From contig NC_090612.1 of NCBI RefSeq assembly GCF_004359215.1, positions 1,068,187-1,132,186 on the forward strand: 64,000 bases of DNA. Reading direction: 5' to 3'. Shown here in pieces: positions 10,015-20,056 of the stretch. Each line of letters begins with the position of its first letter. The first letter of the stretch is position 1. The position numbers and the translations under genes are program-made. Source of the stretch: Bremia lactucae (lineage: Eukaryota; Oomycota; Peronosporomycetes; Peronosporales; Peronosporaceae). The notes under the pieces are model-generated. The model had not been told where the DNA came from. It saw only the letters and a list, made by a program, of their open reading frames with translations, and did not search any database.

Positions 10015-10068
10015 TGCGCGTGCCCGGATTCGAACCAGGGATATCACCGCCACAAGGTGAGGTACTGA
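10015..10068 (-). tRNA. Unit 19: partial tRNA-His(GTG)-like copy
   Basis: The 3' two thirds of the His part, with intact box B and anticodon loop, cut by the N gap at 10069. Confidence 0.45.
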
Positions 10069-10077
10069 NNNNNNNNN
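10069..10077. other. Assembly gap (9 N) joining tRNA array to Gypsy LTR
   Basis: Nine N between a half tRNA-His copy and the interior of a family-1 LTR; the real distance and order are unknown. A single N at 1345 marks another weak join inside the array. Confidence 0.95.
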
Positions 10078-10531
10078 GCTTCTCTTGCGTGCAGTGAGGT
10101 AGTTGTGGTGGGCGCGTTAGCGACCTCACCCAACGCACTAAGTACTCTGGTTAAGTGTCGTCACGGGAGCGGTAATCCGGCTCCTCGTGCGCACTTACCA
10201 AGTAGGAAGTAGTTTCAGACTGATTTATATTTAATCGTATTAAATATAAATACCTCTTTTTACCAATTAAAATGTCATCTCTATAGATAACACTAATATG
10301 TATTGCGAGCGTATCTTTCTAGATACCTCGCGTAACGGATGACGCTGGGCGTCATCTTTCCTAATGTGAATGCACCCATGTGCATCACATACACAAGGGT
10401 TGGTTACAAATGTGCACCACACCCGAGTGCTGGGTCTAATTACTATTATTAAGTAATTGACCATCCCCTTAAGTACACCAAGTGTACTTAACGGGGACTG
10501 TGTAACATTAGGGCAACTTTAGCCCGTTACA
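10078..10531 (-). mobile_element. Ty3/Gypsy family-1 LTR, 5' boundary lost in gap
   Basis: Matches the two family-1 LTRs at 40551-41044 and 48289-48821 along its whole length and ends with the same AGCCCGTTACA (+). The flank after 10531 (caagctagattg) is not the polypurine tract/internal sequence seen in complete elements, so on this side it faces host DNA as a solo LTR or a 5' LTR of a lost element would. Confidence 0.85.
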
Positions 10532-11242
10532 CAAGCTAGATTGAAGTAATAATCTGAAAATATGGTTATAACGTCTCACAGAAAGCGTGGAGTAGCCAGA
10601 TTGATTGGCTGGAAGTCAAAAATGACGGTATCTATCGTTACAGGGAGTGCACTGTGAATAGCGCCGGGTTGGAACGACTTTTTCGGATTTAAAGGTAGGA
10701 TTCTATCGGGTACTAAAATACTGAAGTAACGAAAAAGGAAGCTTTTTAGGATTGAAAGCATACTTAAAGAAAATTGCTTAGGCACTACTGCGTTAACCAT
10801 ACTTACGTTAAGAAGATCTGGAGCAGGTTAAGTTGGGCTGATTCGCACAGACGCTATTTGTACACTGTCAATTAAACTAAAGAATTACTAGCTCAAAAAA
10901 TGCAAAAGAATGTGGTGGGTGCGCTCTTAGTGAAGATTTTTAGGCTTTAATTTCCTCTGAGGGATATTCACAACCCAAAATTTGATGAGCTTTGTTTTGT
11001 TGACTTTAAATAGTAAAGATTTTCGTTGCTAAGGTTATGCTCTGAAAATAGATTTCGTAACCTTTTCCAAAAGGGGTACACCGTTAAAGCACTGGATGGA
11101 ATTATGACGCGCTGGTTTATCCTCAGAGAAGAGGGCTGTTTGGAGGGCTGAGCGATACATTCCGCTCGAGAGACGGGAAGAGACAAGGGTGCGACCACCT
11201 CCACTCTCGCTTTTTCCCTTCGCTGATATCTTTTACCCTGCC
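10532..11242. other. Upstream region of the CHD-like gene, no gene recognised
   Basis: About 710 bp between the LTR and the remodeler start codon. Short ORFs on both strands have no recognisable similarity. It presumably contains the remodeler promoter, but no core motif can be assigned with confidence. Confidence 0.5.
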
Positions 11243-14200
11243 ATGTCATCACCTGACCCCACGCGCTACTGCGTGTGCCAGCAGACTGATGGCGCTGGCA
11301 TCATGATCGAATGCATTCGAGGCGCCGGAGGCTGCAACGGCTGGGTCCATCCTAGCTGCTGTGGACTTATATTGACCCATGAGGAGCTCGAGGCGTTAAA
11401 TGCCTACATTTGTCCGCTCTGTGAGAAGTCCGACGACGACTTTAATAAGATGACAGTATTGAACACAAGCCTGGCCAACCGTCAGGCTAAGCGTGAGAGG
11501 AAACGTAAGGCACACCCTGCCAAGCCTGTTAAAAAGCCGTGGATTTGCGCGGCTTGTCAACACTCGAACTGGGACCGCCGCACGCGTGAGTGCGAGGCTT
11601 GCCACGTACGTCGCGTTATGACAAAGAAGCCTAAGATAATTAATGATGAAGCCAAGTCTCTGGCTCAGCAGCTAAGAGACGAGCGTCGCCACAGTCAACG
11701 CTCTGTGAATCGGAAGAGAAAATCATATCATGTGCCAAATTCTGACGAAGACATTGCAAGCTCCGATAGTGGAAAACACCGCAGAAAGGAGAAGAAACAC
11801 AAGAAGCAAAAGCGAGACGACGACTCAGACTCCGGTGAAGCGGAAGTTCAGCTCGACACAAGCACGCTGAAACACGAGGCGAAGTCGGAAGTGGAGACCG
11901 TTGGGATATCCATGGTCATTGACAAGATTATGGGCGTACGACAACGTGAAGTTATTGAGCCAGTGGCTTCTGAGTCAGCCAGTGCGACTTTGTTTGCAAA
12001 GCGACCTGCAAAGACGTTTATAATGGAGTATCTTATTAAGTGGAAGGATTTTGCATACATGCACGCATCGTGGGAGACGAAACAAGTGCTACTGGATCTC
12101 GACCCACTTACAAATAAGCAGAAGATGAAGCGATTCCATGAAAAGGAATTCCACCTTTCGCAGTATCCACATCGTCAAGCGAATGACATGAAAGAGGAGT
12201 CGCTTGCACTCGATGATCTTGAATACTTCAATCCCGACTTCCTTGAAATACACCGAATCATTGCCCATCGCAAGGATAGACCAATGCCGAATGATGTCGA
12301 CTTTTCTGATGCCCCTATCGATGATGGAATGCGATACTTTATAAAGTGGCGTATTTTGTCATACACGGATGCGACGTGGGAACGAGCTTGCGATATCAAA
12401 GATGATGTTGCGCTTGCCAAGTACAAAGCGTCGACTCTTGTGCCTGACGAAAACGTGTGGAAGCCACGACCGCGTCCAAGTATTAGAGAATATCGCAAAC
12501 TGGACGAGTCGCCTCGATTTGGCGAGGACCAGTCGCTTTCCCTTCGTGCGTATCAGCTTGAAGGATTAAATTGGCTACTTTGGAATTGGTATAATGAACG
12601 ACCAAGTATTTTGGCGGACGAAATGGGATTGGGAAAGACGATCCAGACACTGGCATTTCTTAACGTTCTTCGCGACGATACCAAGATCAAAATACGTGGG
12701 CCATTTCTTATTGTTGCGCCTTTGTCGCTGATTGTTCAGTGGCAAAATGAATGCGAAATTTGGACCACGATGAATTGTGTTGTGTATCACGGCAATAGTG
12801 CGTCGCGTGCTATTATCCGTGACTTTGAGTTCAATTATATGGATGAAAGTCTTCGTCGTATAAAGAAAAATATGTACCGTTTTAATATTCTCGTGACGAC
12901 ATACGAAGTGGCAATTAAAGACATTGCTATCCTGTCGAAGATTCATTGGCGCTGTCTTGTGGTTGACGAGGCACATCGGTTGAAGAACCAGTCGTCACGA
13001 CTTGTGGAACAGATGCGCTCATTACGTCGAGATCACTGTATCCTTCTTACCGGTACTCCTTTGCAGAACAAAACGGAAGAGCTATGGGCGCTGCTAAATT
13101 TCTTAGACTCGAAATCTTTTCCAAGTGTTTCGGATTTTCTGGAAAAGTTCGGTGATTTGCACGAAGCTCAGCAAGTAGCTGATCTGCACAAGATGCTGAA
13201 GCCGTACCTTTTGCGTCGTGTAAAGGAAGATGTAGAAAAATCTTTACCACCAAAGGAGGAGACGATTGTGGAAGTGGAGCTTACGCCCGTACAGAAGCAG
13301 TGGTATCGTGCAATATATGAACGCAATACCGCCTTTTTGAATCGCGGCGGTAACCCACGGAACGTGCCGAATCTTATGAACGTTATGATGGAACTCCGAA
13401 AATGTTGCAATCATCCATATTTAAATAACGGGGTCGAAGAGGTATTAAATGAAGGACTGAATACGGATACTCAGCGTCACGAAATGATGGTCAAGTGCTG
13501 CGGCAAGATGGTTCTGATTGATAAGCTATTGCCGCGCTTAAAACTTGGAGGACATAAGGTGTTAATATTTAGTCAAATGGTCCGTGTCCTGGATATAATA
13601 GAAGATTATTTGCGCTATTGTGGACACCTCTACGAGCGTTTGGATGGCAATATTCGTGGTAACGATCGCCAAGCTGCTGTGGATCGATTCGTGAAGCCCG
13701 AATACAAGCGCTTTGTGATGTTACTCTCGACCAAGGCGGGTGGCTTGGGTCTGAATCTGACAGCTGCAGACACGGTTATCATTTTTGATAGCGATTGGAA
13801 CCCTCAAAATGATTTGCAAGCTCAAGCTCGAGCACATCGGATTGGCCAGACACACTCGGTGAAAATTTACCGCCTTATTACTCGGAAGACTTATGAAACG
13901 CACATGTTTCACAAGGCGTCACTGAAGCTTGGTCTAGACAAGGCTGTGCTTACGCACATGCGTCGTGAAAATGAAGAAGAATGTGGAAAGAAACGCAACA
14001 AGAGCTCAAAAGCACAAGAATCTAAAGAGATTGATGAGCTTCTCAAACGTGGGGCGTATGATGTGTTTCGGGATGATGATGCTGCGGGGGAGCAGTTTTG
14101 TGAGCTGGACATTGATCAGATTTTGCAGCGTTCGTCTCAAATTGTGCAGTACACACAGCAAGCACAGTCAAGTTTTTCCAAGGCAAGTTTTGTGTCCGCT

Positions 14201-16774
14201 ACGACGTCAAATGATGTTGATCTCGATGATCCTGATTTCTGGAAAAAAGCGGTGGGTTTGACGGAGCCTGATGTAGTCGAAAGTGAAGATTTACTACCTC
14301 AACAACGCAAGCGGACTCGTGTTGCCCGCTTTGGCGATGGTGGAAATTTCTCGGACGGCATTTCGGACGAGGAAGACGACAAAGAGAAGCTTGAGAAAGA
14401 AAAGGAAGAGCGTGAAAGACTTGAAGAGAAAACTGCTCCACGGGAGTGGACGCAAAATGGACGCGACAGGCTGCAGCGGGCTTTGATGCACTATGGGTTT
14501 AGTCGGTGGGAGATTATCAGAAGTCAAAGCGGCGGCAGTCGCTCCGTGAAGGATGTAGAAAGCTTTGCTCGTAGCTTCATATATGTGTCAGCCCTGGCTT
14601 GTGACCAGCGAAAGGATGACTCCCCTTTTGTGAAAGCGTCAATTTGCACTGCAGCTTTGGCACAGAAAGAGGATCTAATTGATGAAGAAGAATTGCCGTC
14701 GGTATTGAAAGAAGAGGACTTTGTGCTGAAGTCTAAACAGGGTGGGGGTCGTCGTGTTGTAGTTCGTCTTGATATGCTTCAACGACTCCAGCAACTGATA
14801 TGCTCAGCTTGCGATGCCTGTGATGAGTTGTACAAGAATGATGAAGGTTTGAAGTCTAGGCCTTGTCCTACCGCAAATATCGACGAACGTGCCAATTATT
14901 ATGGAGTTGATAAGCTGATTCCTCACATTGCTTTGATTGACTTGGGGGAAAGGCCAGCATGGACTCAAATCACCCCATGGTGGAACGAAGACGCTGATCG
15001 AAATCTGCTGATGGGGGTTTTCCTTCATGGATACGGACGATGTGCTCAAATTCTTGCCGACCCTCGCCTGTATTTCGCGCAATCAGAGAAATTTGCTCGT
15101 GACCAAGTTTTAACAAGCAATGTAGGCGAACTTAACCGATCAAACTTTTGCCTTTTGCCAGCGAAAATTTCAAAAAAAGAGACCACAATTTCAGCAGAAG
15201 AAGACGACAGCGGAGACATTAGTGACTCTGAAAGTTATTCGAGCGTAATAGCTGGAAATAGTGGGTCTTCCCATGTAAAGCACGAGGGTAGCACAGCGGT
15301 CGGAAGTGATGTCACAGCAGCTATTGATTCGTTTAAGCAGCCAGAGGTGCAGCATATGAATCGTTTATTAGGTTGGCTATTGTCCGCAGAAGAAATAAAG
15401 CGGCGACAAGAAAAAGAAAGAAGTAAAAAGGAGCGTGTAGCCGTTGAGCAACGACGACAAGTTCGGCAGGAAGTGCGTGCGCGTACGTTGATACTGCGTC
15501 GATTAGAGCTTAAGGCCATGCAGCTTGCTCAGGTGGATATCCTTCGCCACATGGCAATTTTAAATAATGCTCGCCAACTATCTGATGTCACCTTAGCCTT
15601 AGCTTCAACACACCGTATAAAATCGACGGACTGGACAAAGGACGAACGTCGATCCTTTGCGTATATGATGGCGCTTTATGGTGCACCGCGCATCTTGGCC
15701 AAGCGAGTAGTCGTTGCATCTGATGGTCGAGCCACACCATCCATGTCGCCGTTTGTGGCGGAGAAAACTCGTGACTTTGCATGGGAGACGGATAGTATTT
15801 CGTGGCGCAACATTGTTGAATGGGGCAATTTAAACAAGACTGCTGTGATGACCTGTCAATTTTACGAAACCAAATTTGCTCCTAAATGCCGTGAAGTTGC
15901 TCGGATGCGTGCTGACCTACTAAGTTCAGATCAACGTGCTGTGGCGTTGGGTGATTTAATTGGCATTGAATTTGTGGACGCTTATGAAGGTGTTCTTGCT
16001 CATGGGCTTAAAGCTCGTAACACTGCGTGGATAACAATGCGGCGAACTCAATTGCTTGAAGATGTGCTGCATATCCTATCAACAAAACGAGAGGCTCTAG
16101 AGGCTTACGTTAAATCTGGAATGTCGGTTCTAATGACGGATATGCCACTGTGGTGGTGCCCTTGGATTCACGACTTGGGTATGTTTTATGGCATGGCTCG
16201 GTACGGAGTGTATGGATGGGAGCGTATCATGCTGGATCGTCAGCTGCCGTTTCATCGACAGGCTCGAGCGTATCATTTTCGCACAGGTTTGGAAGAGGGT
16301 AAATTGTCCTTTCATCCGCTGCACCGGCATCATTTTGAGTCGAAAACAGCGATGAATGACTGGTTCAAGCGTACTGTAAACGAATTTCCATCCTTTTCGA
16401 TCTTAGAGCGCAAAGTTGAGATAATTTGTGCTGCTGTATTGGCAAATTCTGAGCATTTGGCTGAGCGCTACTTGGAACCAGAAGACCGACACGAATTTAG
16501 CTTGTCACCACCTAACAATTGTTTTGAGAGGTTGATTGTGACTCATATTAAGCAAATCGAGGAGTTGCTTTTAACTATTGAGCCTCTTCTAGAAATCGCT
16601 CCATCGCAATGGGAAGGGAATGGTGATCGTGCCTCTGCGGCTCTTAATGCATATTTTGCCGAGTCGCAACGCCGTCGCGACGAATTTTTGCGGCTAGCTG
16701 AAGCTTCGAGCGCGATCGACTTTAAAAGCGAAGCTAAAGATGCGTATCCTTTAGTTAGCAATGGCCCAAACTAA
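11243..16774 (+). CDS. CHD-type ATP-dependent chromatin remodeler (PHD, RanBP2 zinc finger, two chromodomains, SNF2 ATPase)
   Basis: A single uninterrupted frame of 1843 codons from the ATG at 11243 (an in-frame ATG 18 codons upstream, at 11189, is possible but gives a non-conserved leader). Residues about 9-62 form a PHD finger with the Cys4-His-Cys3 ligand order. About 97-125 is a RanBP2-type zinc finger (WICAACQHSNW...CEACH). Two chromodomains follow at about 219-282 (EYLIKWKDFAYMHASWE) and 331-386 (YFIKWRILSYTDATWE). The SNF2 ATPase has Walker A DEMGLGKT near 457, DEAH near 573, and helicase C with GLGLNLTAADTVI and QARAHRIGQ near 830-870. The C-terminal half holds charged coils and SANT-like segments (WTKDERRSFAYMMALYG). 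The enzyme would slide or space nucleosomes in the nucleus; the PHD and chromodomains would read histone H3 tails. Domain order matches the CHD family; subfamily is uncertain. Confidence 0.95.
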   Translation: MSSPDPTRYCVCQQTDGAGIMIECIRGAGGCNGWVHPSCCGLILTHEELEALNAYICPLCEKSDDDFNKMTVLNTSLANRQAKRERKRKAHPAKPVKKPWICAACQHSNWDRRTRECEACHVRRVMTKKPKIINDEAKSLAQQLRDERRHSQRSVNRKRKSYHVPNSDEDIASSDSGKHRRKEKKHKKQKRDDDSDSGEAEVQLDTSTLKHEAKSEVETVGISMVIDKIMGVRQREVIEPVASESASATLFAKRPAKTFIMEYLIKWKDFAYMHASWETKQVLLDLDPLTNKQKMKRFHEKEFHLSQYPHRQANDMKEESLALDDLEYFNPDFLEIHRIIAHRKDRPMPNDVDFSDAPIDDGMRYFIKWRILSYTDATWERACDIKDDVALAKYKASTLVPDENVWKPRPRPSIREYRKLDESPRFGEDQSLSLRAYQLEGLNWLLWNWYNERPSILADEMGLGKTIQTLAFLNVLRDDTKIKIRGPFLIVAPLSLIVQWQNECEIWTTMNCVVYHGNSASRAIIRDFEFNYMDESLRRIKKNMYRFNILVTTYEVAIKDIAILSKIHWRCLVVDEAHRLKNQSSRLVEQMRSLRRDHCILLTGTPLQNKTEELWALLNFLDSKSFPSVSDFLEKFGDLHEAQQVADLHKMLKPYLLRRVKEDVEKSLPPKEETIVEVELTPVQKQWYRAIYERNTAFLNRGGNPRNVPNLMNVMMELRKCCNHPYLNNGVEEVLNEGLNTDTQRHEMMVKCCGKMVLIDKLLPRLKLGGHKVLIFSQMVRVLDIIEDYLRYCGHLYERLDGNIRGNDRQAAVDRFVKPEYKRFVMLLSTKAGGLGLNLTAADTVIIFDSDWNPQNDLQAQARAHRIGQTHSVKIYRLITRKTYETHMFHKASLKLGLDKAVLTHMRRENEEECGKKRNKSSKAQESKEIDELLKRGAYDVFRDDDAAGEQFCELDIDQILQRSSQIVQYTQQAQSSFSKASFVSATTSNDVDLDDPDFWKKAVGLTEPDVVESEDLLPQQRKRTRVARFGDGGNFSDGISDEEDDKEKLEKEKEERERLEEKTAPREWTQNGRDRLQRALMHYGFSRWEIIRSQSGGSRSVKDVESFARSFIYVSALACDQRKDDSPFVKASICTAALAQKEDLIDEEELPSVLKEEDFVLKSKQGGGRRVVVRLDMLQRLQQLICSACDACDELYKNDEGLKSRPCPTANIDERANYYGVDKLIPHIALIDLGERPAWTQITPWWNEDADRNLLMGVFLHGYGRCAQILADPRLYFAQSEKFARDQVLTSNVGELNRSNFCLLPAKISKKETTISAEEDDSGDISDSESYSSVIAGNSGSSHVKHEGSTAVGSDVTAAIDSFKQPEVQHMNRLLGWLLSAEEIKRRQEKERSKKERVAVEQRRQVRQEVRARTLILRRLELKAMQLAQVDILRHMAILNNARQLSDVTLALASTHRIKSTDWTKDERRSFAYMMALYGAPRILAKRVVVASDGRATPSMSPFVAEKTRDFAWETDSISWRNIVEWGNLNKTAVMTCQFYETKFAPKCREVARMRADLLSSDQRAVALGDLIGIEFVDAYEGVLAHGLKARNTAWITMRRTQLLEDVLHILSTKREALEAYVKSGMSVLMTDMPLWWCPWIHDLGMFYGMARYGVYGWERIMLDRQLPFHRQARAYHFRTGLEEGKLSFHPLHRHHFESKTAMNDWFKRTVNEFPSFSILERKVEIICAAVLANSEHLAERYLEPEDRHEFSLSPPNNCFERLIVTHIKQIEELLLTIEPLLEIAPSQWEGNGDRASAALNAYFAESQRRRDEFLRLAEASSAIDFKSEAKDAYPLVSNGPN

Positions 16775-17190
16775 CAAGTGAGAAGTAGGCAGCGCCGTTG
16801 TATTCTCATTTGACTGATGTGATACTCGATTTAATTGATTAATGGATATAACCTGGTAAGAATATATTAGCACATTTGTATCGTTTCCTACTCGAATTTG
16901 TGATTAGCAAACGCTTTTAATTATGGCTTATCTACATAAATTTTCGAACTCTTTCGCAAGCGTCGAATATTACACAAAGCTACAGGACCATGATAGGAGA
17001 CTGAAAAGGTAGCCACGACATTCTAAGTATAGCGGCGCGGTCCTGAGGGCCCATAAGCTTGTAGATCACAACTTTGCGTGTCATCAATTTCTTTGAAGCC
17101 ATCGACACAGTCTTGAATTCCGTGCTCATAACCCGGTGGGATTGAATGCCCCGTCACGTTTGTCAAATGATCTACCAGCTCTAATTTTAT
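16775..17190. other. 3' flank of the remodeler gene; possible minus-strand coding remnant
   Basis: Mostly AT-rich flank. On the minus strand a frame from about 17190 down to 17023 reads as plausible protein (CVDGFKEIDDTQSCDL) and ends in a stop, but it abuts scrambled Gypsy sequence at about 17195 and has no recognised family. It might be the 3' end of a host gene cut by the retroelement. Confidence 0.25.
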
Positions 17191-17389
17191 TGCACAACCG
17201 GAAGAAACCGCGTACTGATGATGCGCGGAGCGCGTCACCTGAGAAGAATCCACGGCTTCTTCTCAGGTGCGAGACGATACATTTTATAATCTGCACTTCC
17301 CTGAGTGGTATTTACTAAAACAGGAGTACCACGAGAATTCAGCTTACGCCATCGTCTTTAACACGCACAGGGATAAGTGCGGAGCGCCC

Positions 17390-17633
17390 TACCATTTGAG
17401 CTACATCCCCTCAGACGAGCGTCAGCACTAGCTTAAAATCATCTTGGCCATTTGCGTGGAACAATGCCACCAGCTTCGCAATAGTCGATTATACATATTA
17501 AAAAATTCTCTCCACTTCCTCTCACTTCGAATGGCAGTTGGAACTTCATAACTAAAAGCTTCTTCATGCAGGCACGTTAACAAAAAAGTCAGATCGATTT
17601 TCAGTGATAACATACGGCGTAAGATTGCGCGTG
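17390..17633 (-). repeat. Displaced tRNA-array fragment inside a Gypsy antisense ORF
   Basis: Contains, on the minus strand, the 3' acceptor strand of the tRNA-His copy (CACGCGC), the full array spacer, and the first about 20 nt of tRNA-Ala (to GGTA in the D loop). It matches the array at 1-10068 closely. Family-2 antisense-ORF sequence continues on both sides, as judged by the copy at 26949-27450. Confidence 0.8.
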
Positions 17634-17639
17634 ACGGCA

Positions 17640-18021
17640 TGGGATACGGTGCTGGAGATGAGGAATCATCCTCATCGTCGGAACCGAACATGCTGTAGCG
17701 AATGCTACCAGCACGTCTACTCGAATTAGCCCCCGCATTCGAAGGCTCATAGTTAGCCGCCTGACGATGATCAGGTGACTGTTCTGTTCTCCCCGAGTCG
17801 GCCATTTTGTCCGACTCGCATTCGTGGTCGACCGCCACAGAGGGGTCGCACTCACGTTGTGACTCACCACATGCACCCGCAACATTTAGAGTAGCGGGAG
17901 AAGATGACACTTCGGCAGACGGAACGCCTGCCGCAAGAGACAAAAATGCGTCGCCCGCGGCTGCATGAACTGCAGCCGAAGGCGCCGCACTATTCGCATA
18001 CCGCATGGACTTGTTAACCAT
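17640..18021 (-). pseudogene. Family-2 Gypsy antisense ORF, N-terminal part (copy 3)
   Basis: From an ATG at 18021, reads MVNKSMRYANSAAP and continues open to the tRNA-array junction near 17637. Ala/Ser-rich N-terminus, then an acidic stretch (FGSDDEDDSSS). It shares frame and sequence with copies at 26949 and 34913, and is opposite in strand to the element as defined by its LTR and polypurine tract. The frame resumes after the inserted tRNA-array piece (NTTQGSADY, about 17330-17300). Confidence 0.6.
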
Positions 18022-18138
18022 GCGATATAATTAAAAAGATGGTTCTGACCAATCAACATCGTTTTCACTTAAGTGGTCCCTTATAGTGAGCACTCTAATC
18101 AATGACAGTCAGAGTGATTGTCGTTTGAGGGAGGGGTA

Positions 18139-18549
18139 TGTAACGGGGTGTATTGTTACATGAAATTAACACTTAAAGGTTGTCAATTAATACATTATCT
18201 AAAAGGTAGATCATATTTGGAGATTATAACTTTACATAATAATATTCGGAAAGCTTATCCATTGGTAGATATAGGCCATTATATCTACTTGCTCCGCAGT
18301 TCAGTCAGCACTGGACGCGCGGAAAGAGAGAGACAGATAAGACTTTATACGTGTTTTGTATTAGTATATAATTAAGTTAGTATTAAATCGATAGAAACAG
18401 AAGAACTTAATTATATTAAATACAGTTTACTTAACCCTTTTTAAAGCAAGTGTTTTAAAGAGAGTCTTCTTCTGCACGTACCAGTGACGTGAAGTGACGT
18501 GTGGCACCAATTGCACTGAAGCAGTACAAGTCGGCAGTGCCCCGTTACA
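18139..18549 (+). mobile_element. Ty3/Gypsy family-2 LTR (3' LTR of a plus-strand element)
   Basis: 411 bp, starts TGTAACGGGG and ends GCCCCGTTACA, preceded by the polypurine tract. Similar along its length to LTRs at 26375-26814, 34377-34792 and 61324-61758. Confidence 0.88.
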
Positions 18550-19329
18550 GTTTGGTAACCACAGCAACATCGAAATTTTACAACTAAACGGAAAGAGAAA
18601 ATCGCACTAAATACGAAAATATGATAAAAGCGGACGTGAGAACGGTATCAAAAAAATCGATAAAGGCGTCTACGAATTTATAGTTGACGAGCTTGTATTT
18701 TATCTGATACATCCGCTTGTGGACTTTCAAAAGTCTAATCAAGTTGCCATAGTGTCTTTCTCATGTCGCAACAGTGTGTGCATCAATAAGTAAAAATGTC
18801 AATTTATCACAGGAGTATTTACACTTCATGAACAATACCAACGGGCTGACTGGATACATTTGTGCACATTGTTCTTTTCTGTATATGTTTTGTCCTATTC
18901 AATAGATCCATCCGATTTGCCAAGACTATCGATGCGATACTGTATGATTTTGTAATTTCGTAATGTTTGTTTTCACAAACATTGCGCCAAAGAATGGACA
19001 GCTTTGACTGTCCTACTCCTGTGTAGGCTGCAGATATTATCAGCTCGCTCAACACTTTTTACTGTTGACAAATCAAATTAGTAGCATTTTGCAGAGATCC
19101 TCATTAAGTGCAATGAGGGGTGGAGATGGAATTCAATTTTTATTAAGTTTGGAAGTGCTCTTCAAGAAACTGGTCTCGTAAGCTAAAGAAATGTTGATGC
19201 GTAACTCACTAGCTACTCAAACAGCGTCTGTGAATCTCATTGCTGTTAAAAATCAGGAATCGCTGAAATTTAGTTCCATGATAATTTCCACGAACCAAAC
19301 AATAAAATTAATATAAAGCTTCAATCAGG
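18550..19329. other. Intergenic region upstream of the AMMECR1-domain gene
   Basis: 780 bp of AT-rich DNA. No ORF, RNA or repeat recognised. It should include the AMMECR1 promoter, but no specific element can be pointed to. Confidence 0.5.
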
Positions 19330-20056
19330 ATGGCAAACGCTGCGATGGTCGTATATTGCTTTGACACACTGCAGTCTCACTTCAACGGCAGCGCCGAGCC
19401 AACGCCGTACTTCGATGTACATCAGGAATAGTACGCCTTGTTTAATTTTGTACGGAAAGCACAAGACGGCTGCGTTTTTAAACAAATGTACGATATGCAG
19501 TCCGCTGTTCGTGACATGGGAGATTGAAGAACAGGGTGGGATCCGCTTACGCGGCTGCATCGGCACGCTTGCTCCCACGCGCCTTCGCAATTTACGAGAC
19601 TTTGTCTTTAAAAGTGCTCTGCGTGATCGCCGCTTTGACCCAATCAGTCCAAAAGAGCTGGTTCGGCTACACTGCTCTGTGTCCCTGCTCATCGACTATC
19701 AGGACACCGAGAGCTGCGACGACTGGGAGGTTATATTTGTACTTGGATTATATGAAAGCTTTTTTCGCTTGTTAAATTTTTTGGTCTCGACAGATCGGCA
19801 CCCATGGTTCCTCATCGATTTTAGCGATCCCCGTGGCAACAAATACAGCGCTACGTATTTACCACAGGTAGCACGAGAGCAAGGCTGGACACGTATACAA
19901 ACGGTCACGGCGCTTATACGAAAAGCTGGTTATCGGCATACCGTGTCCAAAGATATGCTTAAAACCGTCAAAGTCACGCGCTACCGCAGCTCTATCCACA
20001 AGCTCACGTATCAGCAGTATCAATCCGTTAAGCATAAAGTACGACTTGACAAGTAG
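19330..20056 (+). CDS. AMMECR1-domain protein, three exons, apparent frameshift in exon 3
   Basis: Three exons fit the family: 19330-19406 (MANAAMVVYCFDTL...), 19501-19729 and 19794-20056. Introns are 94 bp (GTACTT...GCAG) and 64 bp (GTTATA...ACAG). Joining exon 1 to 2 gives the conserved PLFVTWEI, then the family signature LRGCIGTL and SALRDRRFDPIS. Exon 3 gives IGTHG at its start, but ATYLPQVAREQGW and the C-terminus are in another frame; exon 3 is 263 nt, one base short of a multiple of three. A deletion near 19808 or a sequencing error explains this. Expected length is about 189 residues, as in the human AMMECR1 core. The molecular role is poorly known for the family. It is convergent with the kinesin gene. 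Confidence 0.88.

Larger units (their letters stand above)
6565..10068 (-). repeat. Tandem tRNA-Ala/tRNA-His cassette array, right block (units 10-19)
   Basis: Same repeat as in 1-3111, resuming directly after the 232-N gap with the 5' part of a tRNA-Ala copy (6565-6602). His parts start at 6819, 7178, 7538, 7893, 8247, 8579, 8939, 9300, 9657 and 10015, giving spacings of 332-361 bp. The block ends inside a tRNA-His copy at a 9-N gap. Orientation and phase match the left block, so both are probably one array split by the retroelements between them. Confidence 0.9.
17195..18138 (+). mobile_element. Scrambled 3' end of a family-2 Ty3/Gypsy element
   Basis: Upstream of the LTR at 18139 lies the family-2 polypurine tract (GAGGGAGGGG, about 18128-18136) and the antisense-ORF region on the minus strand (18021 down to 17640, then 17380 down to about 17250). 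A piece of the tRNA array (17390-17633) sits inside it. At 17195-17245 a short piece (GAAGAAACCGCGTACTGATG) lies in opposite orientation. No pol is left. Confidence 0.75.

Noticed and set aside
17428..17620. Extension of the minus-strand antisense ORF to 17428
   Set aside because: The part beyond 17637 is tRNA-array spacer read in frame by chance and is not found in the other copies of the ORF.
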